Source: Pseudomonas cerasi
GTDB lineage: Bacteria > Pseudomonadota > Gammaproteobacteria > Pseudomonadales > Pseudomonadaceae
Assembly (NCBI RefSeq): GCF_900074915.1
Contig: NZ_LT222319.1
Coordinates: 1,609,001 to 1,673,000, forward strand
Direction of reading: 5' to 3'
DNA length: 64,000 bases
Shown: positions 45,745 through 54,000 of the stretch, in pieces
Layout: each line of letters starts with the position of its first letter
Position numbering within the stretch: position 1 is the stretch's first letter
The notes under the pieces: model-generated
Databases searched by the model: none
What the model saw: only the letters and a program-made list of their open reading frames with translations
What the model was told of the DNA's origin: nothing
Translations under genes and position numbers: made by a program

Positions 45745-46878
45745 TTGATCCGAAAAATATTGGTGTTGCTGGAAACAGCGGTTGTCCTGGCAGGTTTGCT
45801 GCTCGGCTTTGCGTTCTGGCAGCAGTATCAGGCGCTGAACCAGCCACTTGAGGTGGCTCAGGAACAACTGCTGGACGTTCCTGCTGGTTCAACGCCGACC
45901 GGCGTACTCAATCGATTGCAGGCCGATGGCGTGATCAAGGACGCTTTCTGGCTGCGTCTCTACTGGCGTTTCAACCTGTCCGGACAGGCGCTGCACAGCG
46001 GTGAATACCGCATGGTGCCGGGTATGAACGTCAAGGGCCTGTTCGACGTCTGGAAGCGCAAGGAGGTCGTGCAATACAGCCTGACGCTGGTCGCAGGCTG
46101 GAATTTCCGCCAGGTGCGTGCTGCGCTGGCCAAGCAGGCCAAGCTCGATCAAACGCTGGCAGGTCTGTCCGACAGCGAGCTGATGGCGAAAATCGGCCAT
46201 CCCGATGTGTTTCCAGAAGGCCGCTTCTTTCCCGACACCTACCGCTACGTGCGCGGCATGACCGATGCCGAATTGCTCAAGCAGGCTTATAGCCGCCTGG
46301 AAGATGTACTCGACGAGGAATGGAATGCGCGGTCGTCAGAGGCTCCCTATTCAAACCCTTACCAGGCGCTGATCATGGCGTCGCTGGTCGAGAAGGAGAC
46401 CGGCGTACCTCAGGAGCGCGGCCAGATAGCCGGTGTGTTCGTGCGTCGCCTGAAGCTGGGCATGCAGTTGCAGACCGACCCGACCGTTATCTACGGCATG
46501 GGCGAGCGCTACAACGGCAAACTGACCCGCGCCAACCTCAAGGAAGCAACACCCTACAACACCTACATGATCGCCGGCCTGCCGCCGACGCCCATTTCGC
46601 TGGTGGGGCGCGAAGCGATTCATGCTGCGCTCAATCCGGTGGACGGCAGCAGCCTGTATTTCGTGGCCAAGGGTGACGGCAGCCATGTGTTCTCGGACGA
46701 CCTGGATGCCCATAATGCGGCCGTGCGTGACTATCAGCTCAAGCGCCGCGCGGATTATCGCTCCAGCCCGGCACCTGCAGCACCGGCCACACCGGCACCG
46801 GCAACTGACTCGCCCTCTTCGGAAACCGTGCCTGCGGATGCTCCGGATGCGCCGCAGTCCGAGCCGAGTGCGCAATGA
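45745..46878 (+). CDS. mltG: endolytic murein transglycosylase MltG (TTG start)
   Basis: Inner-membrane YceG-family enzyme cleaving nascent glycan strands. One N-terminal membrane helix (ILVLLETAVVLAGLLLGFAFW) is followed by a LysM-like region and the catalytic domain with ALIMASLVEKETGVPQERGQIAGVF, containing the conserved glutamate, and QTDPTVIYGMG. The C-terminus has an Ala/Pro-rich tail (about 40 residues), longer than in E. coli. The TTG at 45745, two bases after the pabC stop, is the best start because it retains the full membrane helix. Confidence 0.91.
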   Translation: MIRKILVLLETAVVLAGLLLGFAFWQQYQALNQPLEVAQEQLLDVPAGSTPTGVLNRLQADGVIKDAFWLRLYWRFNLSGQALHSGEYRMVPGMNVKGLFDVWKRKEVVQYSLTLVAGWNFRQVRAALAKQAKLDQTLAGLSDSELMAKIGHPDVFPEGRFFPDTYRYVRGMTDAELLKQAYSRLEDVLDEEWNARSSEAPYSNPYQALIMASLVEKETGVPQERGQIAGVFVRRLKLGMQLQTDPTVIYGMGERYNGKLTRANLKEATPYNTYMIAGLPPTPISLVGREAIHAALNPVDGSSLYFVAKGDGSHVFSDDLDAHNAAVRDYQLKRRADYRSSPAPAAPATPAPATDSPSSETVPADAPDAPQSEPSAQ

Positions 46879-46894
46879 TGACGATTAAGGATGA

Positions 46895-48509
<1,615 letters not shown>

Positions 48510-48543
48510 ACTCTGCGTTATCCGGAACCGTTGAGGTGTTGTC

Positions 48544-48900
48544 ATGAGTTTGCCGCCGAGCACAGGTCCACGTAATGGCATTCTGTCCCTGACCATCAAG
48601 GACAAATCCGTTCTCTACGCTGCGTACATGCCGTTCATCAGAAACGGCGGGCTGTTCATTCCGACCAGCAAAAGCTACAAGCTGGGCGATGAAGTGTTCA
48701 TGCTGCTCAATCTGATGGACGAACCGGAAAAGGTTCCGGTAGCCGGCCGGGTTGCCTGGATCACGCCAAAAGGCGCCCAGGGCAATCGCACCGCTGGCGT
48801 GGGCGTGCAGTTCAATGACGGCGACAACACCGCCCGCAATCTGATCGAAACTTACCTGGTCGGCGCTCTCAAGTCCGATCGTCCAACCCATACGATGTAG
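48544..48900 (+). CDS. pilZ: type IV pilus assembly protein PilZ
   Basis: A 118-residue protein homologous to the founding PilZ of P. aeruginosa, required for type IV pilus assembly with PilB and FimX. The N-terminal RxxxR motif that binds cyclic di-GMP in other PilZ domains is not present, and the usual D/NxSxxG is altered to NGGLFIP. It therefore looks like a protein-protein adaptor rather than a nucleotide receptor, as known for this orthologue group. ATG 48544 has GAGG upstream. Confidence 0.92.
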   Translation: MSLPPSTGPRNGILSLTIKDKSVLYAAYMPFIRNGGLFIPTSKSYKLGDEVFMLLNLMDEPEKVPVAGRVAWITPKGAQGNRTAGVGVQFNDGDNTARNLIETYLVGALKSDRPTHTM

Positions 48901-48914
48901 TTGTGTTTTAACCC

Positions 48915-49700
48915 ATGCTTGTAGATTCCCATTGTCACCTCGATCGCCTTGACCTTGCCCAGCACGACGGCTCTCTGGATGCAGCCCTCAATGCCGCCCG
49001 TGGCAGAGGGGTCGGGCATTTTCTCTGCATCGGTGTCAGCGCCGACAATGCGAGTGCGGTCAAGGCACTCGCCGAACGCTACGCGGATGTCGATTGCTCG
49101 GTGGGCATTCATCCGCTGGACGTGAAGCCCGGCGAAATGCCGCCCCTGGACTGGTTGCTCAAGGAACTGGATCACCCGCGGGTGGTAGCGATTGGCGAGA
49201 CCGGTCTGGACTATCACTACGAACCTGAAGCGGCCGAGCTGCAACAGGCGTCTTTCCGGGTTCATCTCGAGGCAGCCAGAATCACTGAAAAACCAGTGGT
49301 CATCCACACTCGGGGCGCACGTGCCGATACCCTCAGCCTGTTGCGCGAAGCCGCCTTGCCCCACGCCGGTGTCCTGCACTGTTTCACCGAAGACTGGGAG
49401 ATGGCCAAGGCCGCGCTGGACCTGGGTTACTACATTTCGCTGTCCGGTATCGTGACGTTTCGCAATGCCGATGCCCTGCGCGACGTTGCCAGGCAGGTGC
49501 CCGCCGATCGTTTGCTGGTCGAGACCGACTCCCCGTACCTCGCACCGATCCCGTACCGGGGCAAGCCGAATCTGCCCCAGTACGTACGTGAGGTTGCCGA
49601 GTTTTTGGCCATGCTGCGAGGCGAGCCCTATGAGCGCTTTGCCGAGCAGACCACAGCCAATTTCGCTCGCCTGTTTCCGCTGGCGCACGTTCAGCGCTGA
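48915..49700 (+). CDS. TatD-family metal-dependent deoxyribonuclease (YcfH-like)
   Basis: A 261-residue TIM-barrel hydrolase. Metal ligands are in MLVDSHCHLDRL, GETGLDYHY, VIHTRGA, LHCFTED and ETDSPYLAP. Homologues show 3'-5' exonuclease activity on DNA, though cellular roles vary. Its stop is followed within 36 bp by the 3' end of the convergent small RNA. Confidence 0.92.
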   Translation: MLVDSHCHLDRLDLAQHDGSLDAALNAARGRGVGHFLCIGVSADNASAVKALAERYADVDCSVGIHPLDVKPGEMPPLDWLLKELDHPRVVAIGETGLDYHYEPEAAELQQASFRVHLEAARITEKPVVIHTRGARADTLSLLREAALPHAGVLHCFTEDWEMAKAALDLGYYISLSGIVTFRNADALRDVARQVPADRLLVETDSPYLAPIPYRGKPNLPQYVREVAEFLAMLRGEPYERFAEQTTANFARLFPLAHVQR

Positions 49701-49736
49701 CGGATACGGACGTCGACGGGCAGGCAAATCGCAGGC

Positions 49737-49854
49737 AAAAAAAACCCGGATTCTGGGGGGTGAAGCCGGGTTAAGACCATTAGGAGTAAAACAAAGGTGC
49801 GCTCTTCCTTTGGCACCTCTACTGCCGAGTCATTTGGGGAATGATGACGCGTCA
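49737..49854 (-). ncRNA. rgsA: RgsA-like small RNA
   Basis: Minus-strand transcript inferred between tatD and the LysE-family gene, the position of rgsA (PA2958.1) in P. aeruginosa as I recall it. CAATACTTAAG (minus strand of 49859-49869) resembles a sigma-S -10 element, giving a start near 49854. The body has a perfect AGGTGC/GCACCT hairpin. It ends with stem AACCCGG/CCGGGTT (49743-49749 with 49766-49772) and a run of eight T, an excellent terminator. Predicted length about 118 nt fits RgsA, an RpoS- and Gac-dependent, Hfq-binding RNA. I did not find the GacA upstream activating palindrome, and the exact 5' end is a guess. Confidence 0.72.
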
Positions 49855-50003
49855 GCAGCTTAAGTATTGTTCAGGGCGGCGTAGCGTCCAGTGTCTTTTG
49901 GTCGTTTTTTAAACAGTTTTGGAATACTAAAGCGATCCTTGAGTGCTAGATGAACACTCTCATCGGGCGAAATACCAAGGCGTCGCAGTAATGGAGTGGT
50001 GGG

Positions 50004-50657
50004 GTGGAGTTTTCCAATGGTTTTCTGCTGAGTCTTTCCTTGTGCCTGGACATCGGTCTGGCAAACATCGCCATGATTACGCTGTCCATGCAGCGCGGTT
50101 TTTCCAGAGGCCTGTGGCTGGGCCTGGGAACCTGCGTTGGGGATCTGGCCTACGCAATCCTGGCCATGCTCGGCATGGCCGTGCTGCTGCAATATGAAGC
50201 GGTGCGCTACGTGCTCTGGATTGGCGGCACTGCGGTGCTGGCCTGGTTCTGCTTCAGGATGGTCATGTGTGCCACTGCCGTCAGCACTGGTCTCGGCAGC
50301 CAGGACGTTGCATCGGAAAAATCCAGCCTGGCGCTGTTCCTGCGCGGGATCTTTCTGGCGATGTCCTCTCCCAGCGCCATCCTCTGGTTTGCCGCAGTCG
50401 GCGGAGCGCTGATTGCCCGGCAAGGCTCTGATCTTGCCAGCGCTTCGACCTTTCTCGCCGGGTTCGTCGCCGCAGGCGTGGTCTGGTCGATCTCGCTGTG
50501 TGCGCTGGCTCACCAGGGAGGGCGTTTCATGGGCGAGCGAATGTTGCGCTGGTCTTACATAGCCTCGGCGCTGATCTTTGCCTACTTCACGTTGTATGTG
50601 GTGATCACGGGTTATCTGGAATTTGTCGTCGCTGCCCCCGCGTTGCCAGCGCACTAG
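50004..50657 (+). CDS. LysE-family exporter
   Basis: A 217-residue integral membrane protein with about six helices, for example FLLSLSLCLDIGLANIAMITL at the N-terminus and SYIASALIFAYFTLYVVITGYL at the C-terminus. The pattern (LGLGTCVGDLAYAILAMLG, FLRGIFLAMSSPSAILWFAAVGG) matches LysE/RhtB amino-acid exporters. GTG at 50004 with GGAGTGG upstream. Substrate unknown. Its upstream region lies beside the RgsA-like promoter, so the two are divergent. Confidence 0.85.
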   Translation: MEFSNGFLLSLSLCLDIGLANIAMITLSMQRGFSRGLWLGLGTCVGDLAYAILAMLGMAVLLQYEAVRYVLWIGGTAVLAWFCFRMVMCATAVSTGLGSQDVASEKSSLALFLRGIFLAMSSPSAILWFAAVGGALIARQGSDLASASTFLAGFVAAGVVWSISLCALAHQGGRFMGERMLRWSYIASALIFAYFTLYVVITGYLEFVVAAPALPAH

Positions 50658-50814
50658 ATTTCCAGCGCAGCGGAATGCTAGCGGGCGCGCGATGACCGGT
50701 GCGGATTTCCCGTGCGAATCGTTCATGCAGGTCGACAAGTATGGATGAACCGTGCAATTTAGCGCCGATTGGGCATAATACCCCGCTTCGATTTCGATCC
50801 TGACAGACCTCTCT

Positions 50815-51477
50815 ATGCAGAAAGAACCTCGTAAGGTCCGTGAATTTCGCCGCCGTGAGCAGGAAATTCTCGACACCGCGCTAAAGCTGTTTCTCGAGCA
50901 AGGCGAAGACAGCGTCACTGTCGAGATGATCGCGGACGCCGTCGGCATTGGCAAAGGCACCATCTACAAGCACTTCAAGTCCAAGGCGGAAATCTACCTG
51001 CGCCTGATGCTCGACTACGAGCGGGACCTGAACGAGCTGCTGCATTCGGCCGATGTCGACAAGGACAAGGAATCGCTCTCGCGCGCCTACTTCGAATTCC
51101 GCATGCGTGACCCGCAGCGCTATCGCCTGTTCGACCGCCTGGAAGAGAAGGTGGTCAAGGGCAATCAGGTGCCTGAGCTGGTCGAAGAGCTGCACAAGAT
51201 CCGCGCTTCCAACTTCGAACACCTGACGCTGCTGATCAAAGGCCGCATCAGTGAAGGCAAGCTCGAAGATGTCCCGCCTTACTACCATTACTGTGCTGCC
51301 TGGGCGCTGGTGCATGGCGCCGTTGCGCTGTATCACTCGCCGTTCTGGAGCAACGTGCTGGAAGACCAGGAAGGCTTCTTCCACTTCCTAATGGATATCG
51401 GCGTACGCATGGGCAATAAGCGCAAGCGCGACGGCGACGTCAGCGCTGAGCCCACGCCGGATCCCGCCGCCGAATAA
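50815..51477 (+). CDS. TetR-family transcriptional regulator
   Basis: A 220-residue regulator. The N-terminal DNA-binding domain (residues about 15-60) has ILDTALKLFLEQGEDSVTVEMIADAVGIGKGTIYKHFKSKAEIY, a textbook TetR helix-turn-helix. The C-terminal ligand domain is not recognisable. The same gene lies downstream of the LysE/TatD group in P. aeruginosa. Targets unknown; a short C-terminal charged tail is present. Confidence 0.88.
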   Translation: MQKEPRKVREFRRREQEILDTALKLFLEQGEDSVTVEMIADAVGIGKGTIYKHFKSKAEIYLRLMLDYERDLNELLHSADVDKDKESLSRAYFEFRMRDPQRYRLFDRLEEKVVKGNQVPELVEELHKIRASNFEHLTLLIKGRISEGKLEDVPPYYHYCAAWALVHGAVALYHSPFWSNVLEDQEGFFHFLMDIGVRMGNKRKRDGDVSAEPTPDPAAE

Positions 51478-51600
51478 CCCGCCAGCCCGGTCTTGAGCGC
51501 CAGCTTCAAGGCTTTGATGGCGGCTGTGCCAGATATGGCGCGGAAGCTGCATCCGACGACCATTCGCCGGTTTTCCGTCACCGGTATTTGGGAGGGGATA

Positions 51601-52203
51601 ATGCGTAGCCTGGTTATGCTGCTCGCGCTTCTGGCGTTGAGTGGCTGCATGAAAGTCAGTGACATGGGCGAAGGTGTTCGCGAGCAATTCAGCGACGCAG
51701 GTCTGCTCGACCATAGCGAAACCCGTCGTACTGCCAACTGGCGCGTGCAGCCTGACTCGTTCATTTACATCGCTCAGGGCGCCTTCGTGCCGCCAGGCAA
51801 TGCCTATCCGCGCCCCAACGTGGTGGCTGAAGAAGCCTTCAAGGGCTTTATCGAGTACTTCCCGATGGTTCGTCGTGCCCGAGGCCCATTGGGGCTGGAT
51901 GAAGCCATGGTCGAGGCGCGTGCTGCGGGCGCACATTATTTGCTCTATGCGCGTTTCGCCAAGGCTGACGACCGAATCGGCAATGGCGATCAATGGGCCG
52001 ATCAGGAAGCGGTGGATCGTCTGGGCGTCGACAGCGGCGTCATTCAGCTGATGCTGATCGAGACCGGCACCCGCTACCTCATCGACAGCGCACGCATTCG
52101 CAGCCGTGGCGGATTGCTGACGCTTTACGACAAAAGCCCCGAGGATTTGCTGGGTCCGCCTCTTGAGGACTACGCTCGTACCTTATTGGGTGTCGAACGC
52201 TAG
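51601..52203 (+). CDS. DUF4823-type lipoprotein
   Basis: A 200-residue predicted lipoprotein. The signal peptide MRSLVMLLALLALSGC ends in a lipobox (LSGC), so Cys16 is the lipidated residue; the +2 Met does not signal inner-membrane retention, so outer-membrane location is likely. ATG 51601 has GGGAGGGG upstream. I recognise it as a conserved Pseudomonas protein between the TetR regulator and DUF1285 genes; function unknown. Confidence 0.82.
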   Translation: MRSLVMLLALLALSGCMKVSDMGEGVREQFSDAGLLDHSETRRTANWRVQPDSFIYIAQGAFVPPGNAYPRPNVVAEEAFKGFIEYFPMVRRARGPLGLDEAMVEARAAGAHYLLYARFAKADDRIGNGDQWADQEAVDRLGVDSGVIQLMLIETGTRYLIDSARIRSRGGLLTLYDKSPEDLLGPPLEDYARTLLGVER

Positions 52204-52231
52204 AGCCTAAAGCTCGCATCAGGAGAGTGGA

Positions 52232-52792
52232 GTGACCGATTCAAACAAGGCGGGTGATCTGTTTGCACAGATCCCCAAAACCAAGGGGTTGCCGCCTGTT
52301 CATTTGTGGAATCCGGATTTCTGCGGCGATATCGACATGCGTATCGCTCGCGACGGTACCTGGTATTACCTGGGTACGCCGATTGGCCGCAAGCCGATGG
52401 TCCGGTTGTTCTCGACCATCATGCGCCGCGACGGCGACGACTATTTCCTGATCACTCCTGTGGAGAAGGTCGGCATCACGGTTGATGATGCGCCTTTTGT
52501 CGCCGTCAGCCTTGAGGTGCTGGGGGAGGGTGAGGGCCAGGTGTTGCGCTTTCTGACCAATGTAGAGGATCAGGCCGAGGCGGGACCGGAACACCCTTTA
52601 CGCGTTGTAACCGACCCTGATACCCATGAACCGGCGCCCTACATTCACGTGCGGAGCAATCTGGAGGCGCTGATTCACCGCAATGTTTTCTATCAGTTGG
52701 TCGAGCTGGCCGTTTCCCGCGATATAGATGAACAGCGCTGGCTGGGCATCTGGAGCCATGGCGTGTTCTTCCCGATAGGGCTCGAGCCTTGA
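52232..52792 (+). CDS. DUF1285 family protein
   Basis: A 186-residue protein with the DUF1285 signature PPVHLWNPDFCGDIDMRIARDGTWYYLGTPIGRKPMVRLFSTIMRRD near the N-terminus. No signal peptide. GTG start at 52232 with AGGAGAG about 7 bases upstream. It follows the DUF4823 gene by 28 bp, probably in one operon. Function unknown. Confidence 0.88.
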   Translation: MTDSNKAGDLFAQIPKTKGLPPVHLWNPDFCGDIDMRIARDGTWYYLGTPIGRKPMVRLFSTIMRRDGDDYFLITPVEKVGITVDDAPFVAVSLEVLGEGEGQVLRFLTNVEDQAEAGPEHPLRVVTDPDTHEPAPYIHVRSNLEALIHRNVFYQLVELAVSRDIDEQRWLGIWSHGVFFPIGLEP

Positions 52793-52877
52793 AATACACA
52801 CCTGATTGCCGGCTTGAATTGCCTGTCGGCAATGCGGCGGTTAAAGTGCCGCTCCCTGATTTTCCTGAGGTTTTTGC

Positions 52878-53891
52878 ATGAGCCAGTCCTTTGATATCGC
52901 CGTAGTCGGCGCAACCGGTACTGTCGGCGAAACCGTTGTGCAGGTTCTGGAGGAGCGCAATTTCCCGGTCGGCAATCTGTACCTGCTGGCCAGCATCGAA
53001 TCCGCAGGCCACTCGGTGCCGTTTCGAGGCAAGAATGTGCGCGTACGTGAAGTCGACGAGTTCGATTTCAACACGGTGCGCATGGCGTTTTTCGCTGCAG
53101 GACCTGCGGTCAGTCGCAGTCACGCCGAAAAGGCGGTAGCGGCGGGGTGCACGGTCATCGACCTGTCGGGCGCATTTACCGCAGTCCAGGCACCTAATGT
53201 CGTGCCGGAAATAGATGCTACGCTTTTGCACAACCGTGGCGTCGCTCCTTGTCTGGTTGCCAGTCCCAGTGCTTCTGCCACTGCGGTTGCCCTGGCTCTG
53301 GCGCCGTTGCTCGGCCTGATCGATATACAGTCGGTGGCGGTAACGGCGTGTCTGGCGGTATCGGCACTGGGGCGTGAAGGCGTCAGTGAGCTGGCTCGTC
53401 AGACCACCGAGCTATTGAATGTTCGCCCGCTGGAAGCGCGGTTTTTTGATCGTCAGATGGCGTTCAACCTGCTGGCGCAAGTAGGTACACCAGACGCGTC
53501 GGGGCACCTGCCGCTGGAAAGGCGTCTGGTCGAAGAATTGCGCGAACTGCTGGCGCTGCCATCGCTCAAAGTGTCTGCGACCTGCATTCAGGTACCGGTG
53601 TTCTTTGGTGACAGCTTCACGGTAGCGTTGCGCACGGCCGGGGCGGTCGACGTGGCGGCGGTCAATGCTGCACTCGAGTCTGCAGACGGAATCGAACTGG
53701 TCGATGCGGGGGATTACCCTACGCCGGTGGGCGATGCGGTGGGCCAGGACGTGGTTTATGTGGGACGCGTCAGGGCGGGAACCGACGATTCCGAGCAGCT
53801 CAATCTGTGGCTGACCTCGGATAATGTGCGCAAAGGCGCTGCGCTCAACGCTGTGCAGGTTGGCGAATTGTTGATAAAAGACTATGTGTAA
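52878..53891 (+). CDS. aspartate-semialdehyde-dehydrogenase-like protein without catalytic residues (Usg-1 type)
   Basis: A 337-residue relative of Asd. The NADP-binding start is intact (IAVVGATGTVGETVVQVLEER). The catalytic cysteine of SPNCST is alanine (A132 in ASPSASA), the active-site glutamine of the TYQAVSGAG-type motif is leucine (L159 in ACLAVSALG), and the substrate-binding Arg and His of RVPVxxGHS are glutamine and aspartate (QVPVFFGDS, Q238 and D245). It is therefore unlikely to be a dehydrogenase. In pseudomonads this paralogue precedes fimV, as here, usually near the genuine asd, which is not in this window. Confidence 0.88.
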   Translation: MSQSFDIAVVGATGTVGETVVQVLEERNFPVGNLYLLASIESAGHSVPFRGKNVRVREVDEFDFNTVRMAFFAAGPAVSRSHAEKAVAAGCTVIDLSGAFTAVQAPNVVPEIDATLLHNRGVAPCLVASPSASATAVALALAPLLGLIDIQSVAVTACLAVSALGREGVSELARQTTELLNVRPLEARFFDRQMAFNLLAQVGTPDASGHLPLERRLVEELRELLALPSLKVSATCIQVPVFFGDSFTVALRTAGAVDVAAVNAALESADGIELVDAGDYPTPVGDAVGQDVVYVGRVRAGTDDSEQLNLWLTSDNVRKGAALNAVQVGELLIKDYV

Positions 53892-54000
53892 AAGATACTT
53901 GGCAACAATTTGAATAATTGTTTTAGCGGCGATACGCCTTACACCCAAATGCAGGACTACCTCCCCGGATCTCGGGGAATCTTTAAACAAGGGATGGGCT

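Noticed and set aside
49860..50963. Long minus-strand ORF over the LysE-family and TetR genes
   Set aside because: Overlaps two clear plus-strand genes; only its last 45 codons are in non-coding sequence, which is better explained as the sRNA promoter region.
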